64,000 nt of DNA from Runella zeae DSM 19591 (GTDB taxonomy: Bacteria > Bacteroidota > Bacteroidia > Cytophagales > Spirosomataceae): NCBI RefSeq assembly GCF_000423565.1, contig NZ_KE384036.1, positions 434,001 through 498,000 on the forward strand, given 5' to 3'. The position numbers were made by a program, and so were the translations under genes. The notes under the pieces were generated by a model. The model was not told the DNA's origin. It was given only the letters and a program-made list of their open reading frames with translations, and did not search any database. Position 1 is the first letter of the stretch; every line of letters starts with the position of its first letter. This document shows, in pieces, positions 44,828 to 53,078 of this stretch.

Positions 44828-45670
44828 ATGCTGAAATTAAACATGATTGAAACCCACGCCCATATTTATGACGATGCTTTTGATGAAGACCGTACCCAAA
44901 TGCTCGAAAGGGCTTTTGAATCAGGAATAACACAGATATGGATGCCCAACTGTGACCACACTACTATCGACGGAATGCTGGCACTTGCAACCCAATACCC
45001 TAATGTCTGCCGGCCTATGATGGGGCTTCATCCTACTTATGTTAAGGCTGATTTTGAGCAAGAATTGTACATTGTTGAAAATTGGCTTGATAAAATGACT
45101 ATTTCAACAAACAACCCCACTTCGATAGATGCTAGCTTGACGGACGGGTCGTCCGTTCCACAGTTTGTGGCGATAGGTGAAATAGGAATGGATTTGTACT
45201 GGGATAAAACTTTTGTAGAGCAGCAAAAAGAAGCATTTCTGATCCAATGCGATTTAGCACTCAAGCATCATCTCTGGATTGACATTCATTGCCGTAATGC
45301 CTTCTGGGAAGTTGTAGAACTTATTGAAAAAGTAGGAGATACCCGACTGACAGGCATTTTTCATTGTTTTACAGGTACGCTCGAAGAAGCCCAAAAAGCG
45401 ATTGACCTTGGTTTTAAATTGGGGATTGGCGGAGTAGCTACCTTTAAAAACGGGGGTCTCGACAAAGTGTTGCCCTATATTGATATGAAACACATCGTTT
45501 TGGAAACAGATAGTCCCTACTTAGCACCTGTACCTTACCGAGGCAAGCGCAATGAGGTAGCCTATGTACCGCTCATAGCTCAACGCGTGGCCGACCTGAT
45601 GCAAGTATCGGTGGAGATGGTGGCTTCCCAAACGACGGCCAACGCTCTTTCTCTTCTTCCTTCTATGTAG
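44828..45670 (+). CDS. TatD family metal-dependent hydrolase
   Basis: 280 residues. Start could be the ATG at 44828 or the one at 44843 (MIETHAHIYDDAF), which aligns with the family. Motifs: THAHIYD (metal-binding His pair), GEIGMDLYW (catalytic Glu), FHCFTG, and LETDSPYLAP (metal Asp). TatD proteins are DNases in DNA repair and fragmentation. Between residues of WLDKM and VAIGEIG there is an extra hydrophilic stretch of about 20 residues (TNNPTSIDASLTDGSSVP); its DNA contains a short palindrome at 45140-45156, suggesting a small insertion. Metal residues are intact. Confidence 0.88.
   Translation: MLKLNMIETHAHIYDDAFDEDRTQMLERAFESGITQIWMPNCDHTTIDGMLALATQYPNVCRPMMGLHPTYVKADFEQELYIVENWLDKMTISTNNPTSIDASLTDGSSVPQFVAIGEIGMDLYWDKTFVEQQKEAFLIQCDLALKHHLWIDIHCRNAFWEVVELIEKVGDTRLTGIFHCFTGTLEEAQKAIDLGFKLGIGGVATFKNGGLDKVLPYIDMKHIVLETDSPYLAPVPYRGKRNEVAYVPLIAQRVADLMQVSVEMVASQTTANALSLLPSM
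45140..45156. repeat. Short palindrome inside tatD-family gene
   Basis: ACGGACG / CGTCCGT with a GGT loop, within the extra segment of the TatD protein. It may be a repetitive palindrome inserted in frame; genome-wide count is not known. Confidence 0.35.
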
Positions 45671-45829
45671 CAGATTCACTAAAACTTAAAAGAGTATCTC
45701 ATCAACACCTTTCCGATAACTACCTAATACCTTCGTAGTCTCTAAATGGGCTTTGGGCAATTATCAAAATAGGCAGCGAAGAAATTCGCAACGGTACTCT
45801 CATTCAATAATTTTCGCGATGTGTTCTAT

Positions 45830-45867
45830 CCGCTCGATGTATTTTTCAGATACGAAACATCGAGCGG
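45830..45867 (+). terminator. Hairpin terminator upstream of the asparaginase gene
   Basis: 11-bp stem CCGCTCGATGT / ACATCGAGCGG with a 16-nt loop, followed by TTTTGGG. It could end the tatD transcript. Confidence 0.6.
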
Positions 45868-45905
45868 TTTTGGGAGAAAAAAGTGTTGGTTTGGGAGCTT
45901 TCATC

Positions 45906-45913
45906 TAATTTTG
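45906..45913 (+). promoter_or_regulatory. -7 promoter element (TAATTTTG) of the asparaginase gene
   Basis: TAATTTTG (TAnnTTTG), which lies inside a longer in-frame reading beginning at 45883; transcription would start after that codon, so the TTG at 45940 is preferred. Confidence 0.55.
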
Positions 45914-45939
45914 CAGCGTCACAAAAAACTTCATCAACT

Positions 45940-47007
45940 TTGCCAGCTTACAAAACAGTCAAAATCAACCCCGCCTTACCCAATCGCCCCCGTGCTTCGG
46001 TATTGGTCATTTATACAGGCGGCACTCTCGGAATGGTGTTTGAGAAAGGAAATCTTGTGCCTTTTGATTTTGAACAAATCCTCGACAAACTACCCGAAAT
46101 CAAACGCCTGGACTTCGAAATCACCTTTACGAGTTTGGAAGAAATCATGGATTCTTCCAACATGCGCCCCGAAGTATGGGCCGAAATCGCCAACTTAATT
46201 CAGCGCAATTACGCCTTTTATGACAGTTTTGTAATACTGCACGGTACCGATACGATGGCTTACACGGCCTCGGCATTGAGTTTTATGCTCCAAAATCTCC
46301 ACAAGCCCGTGATTTTGACGGGTGCGCAGCTGCCTATTGGGGTAGCTCGTACGGATGCCCGCGAAAACATCATCACCGCTTTGGAGATAGCCGCTGCCCA
46401 AACCGACGGTCAACCACTCGTGCCAGAAGTGTGTATTTACTTTCAAAACTATCTGTTGCGCGGTAACCGCGCCAAAAAGAAGGAAAGCTCACAGTTCAAC
46501 GCTTTTCGTTCCGAAAACTACCCTGCATTGGCCGAAGTGGGGGTCACTATCGAGTACAACCGTCCTTATATTGCTTCTTACCGTACCGACGCACCTTTTG
46601 GGGTACAAGCCCAACTTGATGCCAACGTAGCGATTTTGAAGCTTTTCCCGGGAATGACTCAAAACGTAGTACGCTCAGTCCTCAGTATCTCAGGTCTTCG
46701 CGGTGTAGTACTCGAAACTTTTGGAGCGGGCAATGCCCCTACCCTACCGTGGTTCTTACACGAACTCAAAGAAGCCACCGAACGCGGTATAATAATACTA
46801 AACGTATCTCAATGCGACGGTGGCAGAGTAATGCAAGGGCGCTATCAAACCAGTAGTTGGTTTGATAAAATAGGCGTAGTAAGCGGCGGCGACATCACAA
46901 CCGAAGCTGCCATTACAAAAATGATGTGGATACTGGGTCAAGAAACCGACCACAACCTGATACGCCAACGCCTCAGCCAACCTCTTGCAGGCGAAATGAG
47001 CCTATAA
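45940..47007 (+). CDS. Type I L-asparaginase
   Basis: 355 residues from TTG 45940 (PAYKTVKINPALP); the earlier GTG at 45883 is upstream of the promoter element and is rejected. Catalytic Thr motifs: VIYTGGTLGMV (nucleophile Thr in TGGTLG) and VILHGTDTMAYT (second Thr, Asp in HGTDTM). It hydrolyses asparagine to aspartate and ammonia in the cytoplasm (no signal peptide). The end DHNLIRQRLSQPLAGEMSL is family-like. It stands 269 bp after tatD with a hairpin and a promoter between, so it is transcribed separately. Confidence 0.92.
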   Translation: MPAYKTVKINPALPNRPRASVLVIYTGGTLGMVFEKGNLVPFDFEQILDKLPEIKRLDFEITFTSLEEIMDSSNMRPEVWAEIANLIQRNYAFYDSFVILHGTDTMAYTASALSFMLQNLHKPVILTGAQLPIGVARTDARENIITALEIAAAQTDGQPLVPEVCIYFQNYLLRGNRAKKKESSQFNAFRSENYPALAEVGVTIEYNRPYIASYRTDAPFGVQAQLDANVAILKLFPGMTQNVVRSVLSISGLRGVVLETFGAGNAPTLPWFLHELKEATERGIIILNVSQCDGGRVMQGRYQTSSWFDKIGVVSGGDITTEAAITKMMWILGQETDHNLIRQRLSQPLAGEMSL

Positions 47008-47064
47008 TAGGCAACATAGCGGAGATTTTTGATAGGGATTATTAGAAAATGTGTTTCTATTTTC

Positions 47065-47072
47065 TATTTTTG
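47065..47072 (+). promoter_or_regulatory. -7 promoter element (TATTTTTG) of tRNA-Ser
   Basis: TATTTTTG (TAnnTTTG), 37 bp before the tRNA. Confidence 0.45.
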
Positions 47073-47109
47073 CAACCTCAAAAATAAGGTCAAACAAAGA
47101 CCACCAAAC

Positions 47110-47196
47110 AGAGGGGTGTCCGAGTGGTTGAAGGAGCACGCCTGGAAAGTGTGTATACGGGCAACCGTATCGAGAGTTCGAATCTCTTCCCCTCTG
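47110..47196 (+). tRNA. tRNA-Ser (anticodon GGA)
   Basis: Acceptor AGAGGGG / CCCCTCT pairs fully. The D arm begins TCCGAGTGGTTGAAGG, the anticodon loop CTGGAAA gives GGA, and there is a long variable arm (TATACGGGCAACCGTAT), typical of class II tRNA-Ser. T arm GTTCGAATC. CCA is not encoded. Fragments of a mobile element follow it downstream. Confidence 0.9.
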
Positions 47197-47234
47197 CTGA
47201 AAGATGTTATTAATGAGGCAAATGCGTATTCTAA

Positions 47235-47558
47235 CGCGCTGGTTTTCTGCTGATTAGGGTCTCATCCCCAAGCTCCTGCACTACAGTTAAGTTTACGGTT
47301 ACGGCAAAATCTGACGGTTACGTCACTTTTTGCCGTAACTGGAAGAGAGCGACGGGTTTGGCGGCGCAGTACTGGCAGCGTACGGAGGCGATGAAAGCCA
47401 CGGCTTTTTATCTAAAGATGGATTTGATGCTCAACGAAAGCGACTTGGCGCAGCTTGATTTTGGGATCAAGTACCACCTCAACGGCCTGGATTATCTCAT
47501 TGCCTCCCTCACGGCCGAACTCCCCATCAGCCTGTTGACCCACACTCTTTTCCCATGA
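47235..47558 (+). pseudogene. Remnant of a mobile-element gene (3' part)
   Basis: The reading frame is open from 47235 to the stop at 47558 with no plausible start; a coding-like protein part begins near 47289 (KFTVTAKSDGYVTF, then AAQYWQRTEAMKATAFYLKM and LDYLIASLTAELPISL). It looks like the end of a longer, truncated gene, possibly phage- or ICE-derived, but I do not recognise the family. The next fragment starts with an overlapping ATGA at 47555. Both lie directly after tRNA-Ser, a common integration target. Confidence 0.5.
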
Positions 47559-47608
47559 GCAAGACCATTACAGTCCAGCTCACGGGAAAAGAATTGGAAT
47601 ATCAGTAA
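47555..47608 (+). pseudogene. Truncated start of a second mobile-element gene
   Basis: Starts with ATG overlapping the previous stop (ATGA), encodes only MSKTITVQLTGKELEYQ then stops. The coupled start implies the original element had consecutive overlapping genes, and that the region was cut after about 17 codons. Confidence 0.4.
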
Positions 47609-47636
47609 AAGCTTAATCGTAAATTTAACCCAAAGC

Positions 47637-48992
47637 TTACTTGACCCACTTTAGGTTATTTACTTTGCGGCCCACATTATACCCCATTCGGAGGCCTTCA
47701 TCGCAATCCATGCGATAGTGAACCCCCAGCAAGATGCGTGAAATAGCATTTTCTTGGGCCATCTCATAAAAATTATTAAACGAGCGAGGTTTGCCATTAA
47801 ACTCCAATCGAAACTCGTGGCACTTGTCTGTCATTGCATAGTCGTATCCATAAATACTTGATAATACCTCCGCGGCCGCTGCACCAAAAGTAGAATGTCC
47901 AGAAGGATAGGCTGGAAAAGGAGGAGTGACACTCTTTACTTTTTGAACGGTATTATCAAGCAAAGTTTTCCATTTTCCGTTGATAGCCCTATTGATAAAT
48001 GACACAGGGCGCTCTACGTTGTAGAGATACTTAGAGTTCCAACAGGCCACGGCTCCATCGCTGAGTGCAATAGATAGCTTGGCGTAGGTATATACTGCCT
48101 TTTCTAGTCCTGCTTTTTCTAAAACAATCACTTGATTGGCTATTGCTAACCAACGAGCCGCTGGCTCGAAGGTTTGTCCGAAAATATCATCACTCCAAAA
48201 CTCCCCAATCCATCTATTTTCATAATTATCTGGAATAGAGCAAACTTCTAATGCCTGTGCAAAAAACTGAGAGGTCACAACCGAACTATAATCCAGAGGA
48301 GGCCGGGCTATTTTATCATCAGGGCCGATGACAAACGTCCGAGTACGTCCCCAATAAGGCAACAACGCTTTGGTAAAATCGGGCGTAGTAGGTTGCCATT
48401 TTCCCGGACCAGTCGGGGGAGCGTAAGAAGACGGATGGGCATTGAGATAGGCTTCATGTCCATTGGTGTCCGTTTTTGAATAATTAAATACCGCTTCAGC
48501 CACTTGTTTGCCGTATTGTTGCGAACGTTCAAAAGTACTTGCTTCTACTTGGCTTTTTAGTCCTTGCGCGTTTTTTGAGCCTAATTCATCAATTTTATTT
48601 TTATGAACATCCGGTAGATGAGGAAAAAAACTTTTCATCATTGTCCAATAAGCCGAATTAAGCACCGTGGGCCAATGATAGGTCTGGCTCGCTTCTGGTT
48701 TAGGGATGGTAAGTCCAGCAAAATTGCCAGCAATGGATTGATAACTATCCATCCCCGGAACGATAGCTTCGTAGCCTGCAAGTGAAATATAGGCAAGCGC
48801 TCTTGCTGCCACGGGTGGTCGATACCCTGGGGCATATTGATCTAAATCCAAAAAAAGTACTCCCCATTTTAGTACAATGTCGGCATCGTATTCATTTAAT
48901 TTTTTTTGAGGCGTGACATCTTGATTCCGATTACAGGCTGCCACTGTGAAGAGGAGTAGTATAATTAACAGTCGATTTATAAACAATTTCAT
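47637..48992 (-). CDS. Vanadium-dependent haloperoxidase/PAP2-like lipoprotein
   Basis: 451 residues from ATG 48992; the longer reading overlaps the upstream gene. Lipoprotein signal MKLFINRLLIILLLFTVAAC (C acylated). The PAP2/haloperoxidase site is visible: VERPVSF (motif 1 Arg region), YPSGHSTFGAAAAE (SGH, motif 2) and SRILLGVHYRMDCDEG (SRxxxGxHxxxD, motif 3). Members bind vanadate or act as acid phosphatases; which one is not predictable. It is probably anchored to a membrane and faces the periplasm. 13 bp after the stop of the duplicated membrane protein gene, so co-transcribed. Confidence 0.87.
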   Translation of the reverse strand: MKLFINRLLIILLLFTVAACNRNQDVTPQKKLNEYDADIVLKWGVLFLDLDQYAPGYRPPVAARALAYISLAGYEAIVPGMDSYQSIAGNFAGLTIPKPEASQTYHWPTVLNSAYWTMMKSFFPHLPDVHKNKIDELGSKNAQGLKSQVEASTFERSQQYGKQVAEAVFNYSKTDTNGHEAYLNAHPSSYAPPTGPGKWQPTTPDFTKALLPYWGRTRTFVIGPDDKIARPPLDYSSVVTSQFFAQALEVCSIPDNYENRWIGEFWSDDIFGQTFEPAARWLAIANQVIVLEKAGLEKAVYTYAKLSIALSDGAVACWNSKYLYNVERPVSFINRAINGKWKTLLDNTVQKVKSVTPPFPAYPSGHSTFGAAAAEVLSSIYGYDYAMTDKCHEFRLEFNGKPRSFNNFYEMAQENAISRILLGVHYRMDCDEGLRMGYNVGRKVNNLKWVK

Positions 48993-49005
48993 GATGGTAA
49001 TTTTT

Positions 49006-49893
49006 TTAATGTTGAAATGGATATGCTCTATCAGCATACACTCCTGAGGAATGAGAGGACGTTTGCCCTTTTTGATAATAGGGAGAACGATAGTATTGGA
49101 GCAGTATAATTGGAATGATATAATCCCCCATCCGTTCGATGGTTTCAAAGATGTCCATAGGTACTCCTGCCACTGGAAACAATAGCTCAGATGTCAATTT
49201 GTAAACGCCTACAAAAGGTAATATCCATGACAAGCGGGGTTTTAGGCAAGCCACAAGCCCCAAAGCAATTTCAAATAGCCCAAAATATTGAAGACCATAC
49301 ACTTCTGTAATGCCCAAGATACTTAAATTGCGAGCTACAACTTGATGTTTCATAAACACACACAGACCCCCATGCCCTACTAAGAGACTCAAAAGGCTCA
49401 AGCGCATGAGGCATTCAAGGAAGTAGCCTTGGGAAAATGTCAAATCAGAAAGTGGTTTGAGCTTAGTAAACCATTGCCGATAATGAAAAGTAGCCGGAAT
49501 TCCATAAAGCCCAAGAAAAAGCAACGGAACACCAAAATTGCCCGCCCGCTCAAAAAATTCTGACATTCCCATGCCAGCAGAAGGTCTGAGAGCCGCTGTA
49601 AATAAGGTCCAAAAAGAAGCCCATAACAGTAAGACACGAGTAGGATATACAAAAGCTATAATCCCTACCATAATATCCATAATGCCCACCAAGGGCATCA
49701 AAGCAAAAGCCGTGGAGGAGTCAATAAAAAAAACTTCAAAGAAAGGAATCCATCCTTTTTTTGTTACAAGTCCCCAAAATCCATGCCCAACAAAACAGCC
49801 CAACAAACTAAATCTGAGCCAGAAAAAAAGTCTTTCTTCATAAGATGTATCTGATGAAAAAGGATTTATAAACAAAGATGTATGTTTAGTCAT
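49006..49893 (-). CDS. Duplicated-half membrane protein (DoxX-like), function unknown
   Basis: 295 residues from the ATG at 49893 (MTKHTSLFINP); an upstream in-frame ATG at 49941 is less likely. About eight hydrophobic helices. The two halves look alike: LRFSLLGCFVGHGFWGLV near residue 30 and MRLSLLSLLVGHGGLCVF near residue 170, both with a VGHG motif. This suggests an internal duplication of a four-helix DoxX-like unit. A loop contains AGMGMSEFFERAGNFG, repeated in part by MDIFETIERMGDY. It is the first gene of a two-gene operon with the haloperoxidase-like lipoprotein. Confidence 0.65.
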   Translation of the reverse strand: MTKHTSLFINPFSSDTSYEERLFFWLRFSLLGCFVGHGFWGLVTKKGWIPFFEVFFIDSSTAFALMPLVGIMDIMVGIIAFVYPTRVLLLWASFWTLFTAALRPSAGMGMSEFFERAGNFGVPLLFLGLYGIPATFHYRQWFTKLKPLSDLTFSQGYFLECLMRLSLLSLLVGHGGLCVFMKHQVVARNLSILGITEVYGLQYFGLFEIALGLVACLKPRLSWILPFVGVYKLTSELLFPVAGVPMDIFETIERMGDYIIPIILLQYYRSPYYQKGQTSSHSSGVYADRAYPFQH

Positions 49894-50139
49894 CTTCCTG
49901 AAAATTTTGTAATAAGTCAGTAAATACGCGTTTATTCTCAAGGGTAATAGCGTTAAATCAAACCCCTAACGCTCATACGTAATGGATGGCTACGCCCAAG
50001 CGTAAGCCACATGCCCAGCACCGAATTTGAACGAAATAGACAGTTATCTCTTCTGAATCAATCAGAATAGGTAATTCTGTTTAGTTCAAAACGTAACAAA
50101 TCCTGACTTGCAAAAACTACATTTTGCAGAATCAGGAAA

Positions 50140-50706
50140 TCAAAAGAGAATATTGTACCCTTGCTCAGGAGGAGGTGTAAGAAGACAACAAAATGACGTA
50201 AGAAGGCTTTGATTCGGTCTCTCATATATCAGTGAATAGGAATCTACCTCTATGAGAGAAGGAGAAGTAAGTATAAAAGAAGGCGTAAAAAGATATATTT
50301 TGGTCAATTCATAAAGCAATTTGAGGGCTCTATTCAGAGGACTCTGCGATGACTGAGAAGTTAAATCCATTAGTTCTTGGACTCTCTCAGAAAGCTCTAC
50401 AAAACGTTCGTGAGCATCACGATTCGTTTTAAGTGTAATATACAACGTATCATTTTCATGACGTTGCCCCATGATATTGTAGAAATTTTCTCCTTCTCTA
50501 ATCAGCCCCTCTTCTCCTTCATCATTTTCCCAAACGGTATTATATGGAAGAGCCGGAATCGGCACTTTAAAGGTTTTCCATTGGTCGTTTTGAGTGATAG
50601 GAGAAGCATTTCGGAATTCTTCTTCAAAAAACAAAAGCGCTACCGTCAGCCCAAACATATTGTAGAGCAGTAACAATAAAAGACCGATAGCGATAACTTT
50701 TTTCAA
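50140..50706 (-). CDS. Membrane-anchored periplasmic protein, function unknown
   Basis: 188 residues from a TTG at 50706; an ATG at 50745 would add 13 residues before the hydrophobic helix. The helix KKVIAIGLLLLLLYNMFGLTVALLFF anchors the protein, then a soluble part with ALPYNTVWENDEGEEGLIREGENFYNIMG, AHERFVELSERVQELMDLT, and a proline-rich end (CCLLTPPPEQGYNILF). A short helix followed by a soluble domain of this type is widespread in Bacteroidota as uncharacterised proteins near TonB systems; I cannot name it. It is divergent from the CLC gene. Confidence 0.55.
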   Translation of the reverse strand: MKKVIAIGLLLLLLYNMFGLTVALLFFEEEFRNASPITQNDQWKTFKVPIPALPYNTVWENDEGEEGLIREGENFYNIMGQRHENDTLYITLKTNRDAHERFVELSERVQELMDLTSQSSQSPLNRALKLLYELTKIYLFTPSFILTSPSLIEVDSYSLIYERPNQSLLTSFCCLLTPPPEQGYNILF

Positions 50707-50922
50707 ATAGTACCCACAGAAAGAGTTGTAAAACACTAAACACAAACTTCATGCCATATGAAATAGAACACCCTTTTGAAAGAAAAATAACCTTAGAAAA
50801 GTACAACAGAGTAGTCATCGTCACTTTATTACTTCATTGCATTTTCTCAAATAGGATAAAAGCTTCACGCGTCCTCCTCATTTTTTTGTAGTTTTCGGCC
50901 TTCAACCAGTCTTTTTTAAGGC

Positions 50923-52131
50923 ATGTCTTTCAAATCTACGCTTGTTTTTGTTGTTAAGTGGCTTTTTATATCCTTACCGATTGGGGTTTTGGTAGGCTCT
51001 GCTTCGGCCTTTTTTTTGGTTTCACTCAATTGGGTCACCGATTGGCGCGAAGCACATGTGTGGATTATTGGACTACTGCCCGTAGGGGGTTTTATGGTAG
51101 GAGCAGCCTACCACTATTGGGGAAAAGAGGTCGTTAAGGGAAACAATCAACTCATCGAAGAATTTCATTCTCCCCAAGAAATCATTCCTTTCAAAATGGC
51201 CACTTTGGTGCTTTTTGGGACTTTGGTGACTCATTTTTTTGGCGGCTCGGCGGGGCGTGAAGGTACAGCTGTACAAATGGGCGGGGCTATTGCCGACCAA
51301 TTTACAAAGTGGCTGAAGCTCTCTGATACCGACCGAAAAATCATTTTAGTCATGGGAATTAGTGCGGGTTTTGCCTCGGTATTTGGTACTCCTTTGGCGG
51401 GTACAGTCTTTGCATTAGAAGTGCTCATAGTGGGCAAGATGCGCTACGAAGCACTCCTACCAAGTCTTTTTGTAGCCCTCATCGCTGATTATACCTGCCA
51501 TGCTTGGGAAGTAGCTCATACCCATTATCGCATTCCGTTTAGCCCACATCTCACGGCTCAAAACCTAGGTTGGAGTATTTTGGCAGGTATATGTTTTGGA
51601 TTAGCCGCCCTTGCTTTCTCCAAAGTTGTTCATTTTTGGGGTGACTTTTTCAAAGCCAAAATTTCTTATCCTCCTCTTCGGCCTGTCGTAGGGGGTGCGA
51701 TTATTGCTGTGGTGGTTTGGCTTTTAGGAACTACCAAATACATTGGGTTGGGCGTTCCCACCATTGTAGCATCTTTCCAAGACACCTTACCTCCTTACGA
51801 TTTTTTACTCAAATTGCTCCTGACGACATTCACGCTTGGAGCGGGATTTAAAGGAGGTGAAGTCACGCCGCTGTTCTTTATTGGAGCTACCCTAGGCAAT
51901 GCCCTTGCGCTTTTCATCCCACTTCCTCTTCCGCTACTGGCTGGTATGGGTTTTGTTGGGATTTTTGCGGGAGCAACCAATACCCCACTTGCCTGCATCC
52001 TCATGGGGGTTGAACTTTTTGGGTCAGACTCCACCCCTTATATTGCACTCGCCTGTATAGTGAGCTATCTTTTTTCGGGACAGTCGGGCATCTATACTTC
52101 TCAACGGAAAGAATCTAATAAGTACTTTTAA
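50923..52131 (+). CDS. CLC-family anion transporter, probably fluoride/proton antiporter (CLC-F type)
   Basis: 402 residues with about ten or more transmembrane helices. The CLC anion-binding loops are visible: KGNNQLIEEFH near residue 72, GGSAGREGTAVQMG (GREGT, gating Glu E113), GFASVFGTPLAG, and FKGGEVTPLFFIGATLG. The GREGT and GNN-type motifs are those reported for the bacterial CLC-F fluoride/H+ antiporters, in place of GREGP/GSGIP of chloride channels, so fluoride export is the more likely role. No fluoride riboswitch was recognised in the 180-bp upstream region. It stands alone, ending at a convergent palindrome. Confidence 0.8.
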   Translation: MSFKSTLVFVVKWLFISLPIGVLVGSASAFFLVSLNWVTDWREAHVWIIGLLPVGGFMVGAAYHYWGKEVVKGNNQLIEEFHSPQEIIPFKMATLVLFGTLVTHFFGGSAGREGTAVQMGGAIADQFTKWLKLSDTDRKIILVMGISAGFASVFGTPLAGTVFALEVLIVGKMRYEALLPSLFVALIADYTCHAWEVAHTHYRIPFSPHLTAQNLGWSILAGICFGLAALAFSKVVHFWGDFFKAKISYPPLRPVVGGAIIAVVVWLLGTTKYIGLGVPTIVASFQDTLPPYDFLLKLLLTTFTLGAGFKGGEVTPLFFIGATLGNALALFIPLPLPLLAGMGFVGIFAGATNTPLACILMGVELFGSDSTPYIALACIVSYLFSGQSGIYTSQRKESNKYF

Positions 52132-52143
52132 GTGCTGCTTGAG

Positions 52144-52173
52144 GCTGTACGCAATATGCATATTGCGTACAGC
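52144..52173. terminator. 30-bp perfect palindrome between convergent genes
   Basis: GCTGTACGCAATATG / CATATTGCGTACAGC, with no loop (the centre TGCA is itself palindromic). It lies between the stops of the CLC and DUF4249 genes and probably acts as a bidirectional terminator, though no U-run is evident on the plus strand. Confidence 0.55.
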
Positions 52174-52184
52174 ATAAAATATTT

Positions 52185-53048
52185 TCAATAACGATACACA
52201 TTCACAATAAGCGTATCGGCATTGACTCCCGTAAAAATCCCCAGTCCGTTGGTAATAGAGGTAGGAGGAGTGCTAATGTTTTGAGTCGTCGTACCTGTTG
52301 AACGATACAAAGCCGCATAATCTGGATTGAGACGATAAAGGATCGCATAATGTTTCCCAAAATACTGAAATGTTTGGGGCATGATGTTGGTCACGGTCGC
52401 AGTAGTGGGCTCATTGTTGATACGGCGATTAAAGGGCGGTAAAGGAGTATCGGTATCCGTAGGCAAAATCACAATCGGTTCGGGGTCTTCTTCGGTATTG
52501 ATAAGTGCTACAAAATGATATTCTCCGTTTGGGTTATCCCAACTTGCCTCAATTGGCGTGCGGTCTTCCTGAAAACCACCCGGCCCGCCAAAGCCACCTG
52601 TACCACTACTCAAATCGATTTTGGAGCGATATACAATGTTTTTGCTGATTTTGAAACCCGTAGGACGGGTTGGGATAACCGTCGTTGCCGAAATCGGCAG
52701 CCCATTGTAAGTAAAGTCAAGGGTATAAGTCAAGCCAAATTTAACAATGTCGGTAGCTTTGGATTCATATATCCCCTCACCTACCGAACTGAGTGTAAAA
52801 ATACTACCGTCACTGACTTTTATCTGGATTTGTTGGCCATCAATTGGGCGCGCTACCGAGTCGGCACTATCTGCCCCAGTATAGCCAATCACCGTCGTTA
52901 GTTTCAAGCTTACGGGATGTCCTGGGGCTAAAAACGCCTCAATCACAGGCTTTTCGTTGGCATCAATTACGCTATGGGTCTCGGTACAACTGACCAACAA
53001 AACTGCCATTAACCAAAAAGAAACAATAGATTTTATATATTTTTTCAT
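52185..53048 (-). CDS. DUF4249 lipoprotein
   Basis: 287 residues with lipoprotein signal MKKYIKSIVSFWLMAVLLVSC. The body has DUF4249 features: VIEAFLAPGHPVSLKLTTVIG, DGQQIQIKVSDGSIFTLSSVGEGIYES, and GLTYTLDFTYNGLPISATTVIP. This family is usually encoded next to a TonB-dependent receptor, as here, and probably helps with ligand capture at the cell surface. It contains a glycine-rich stretch SSGTGGFGGPGGFQ that resembles one in the receptor upstream. The stop of the receptor is 30 bp from this start, so one operon. Confidence 0.88.
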   Translation of the reverse strand: MKKYIKSIVSFWLMAVLLVSCTETHSVIDANEKPVIEAFLAPGHPVSLKLTTVIGYTGADSADSVARPIDGQQIQIKVSDGSIFTLSSVGEGIYESKATDIVKFGLTYTLDFTYNGLPISATTVIPTRPTGFKISKNIVYRSKIDLSSGTGGFGGPGGFQEDRTPIEASWDNPNGEYHFVALINTEEDPEPIVILPTDTDTPLPPFNRRINNEPTTATVTNIMPQTFQYFGKHYAILYRLNPDYAALYRSTGTTTQNISTPPTSITNGLGIFTGVNADTLIVNVYRY

Positions 53049-53078
53049 GATTTTGAATCTAAATAAAATGAGTCGATT

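Noticed and set aside
45883-45939. Longer N-terminus for asparaginase (GTG 45883)
   Set aside because: The extra 19 codons contain a promoter element and do not resemble the family start.
50746-50922. Possible fluoride riboswitch before the CLC gene
   Set aside because: No match to the conserved fluoride-aptamer pseudoknot (GGCGAUGG-type) was seen; the region is AT-rich without the expected helices.
52144-52173. 30-bp palindrome as a recombination site
   Set aside because: Its position between two convergent stops makes a terminator the simpler explanation; no duplicate copy was noticed.
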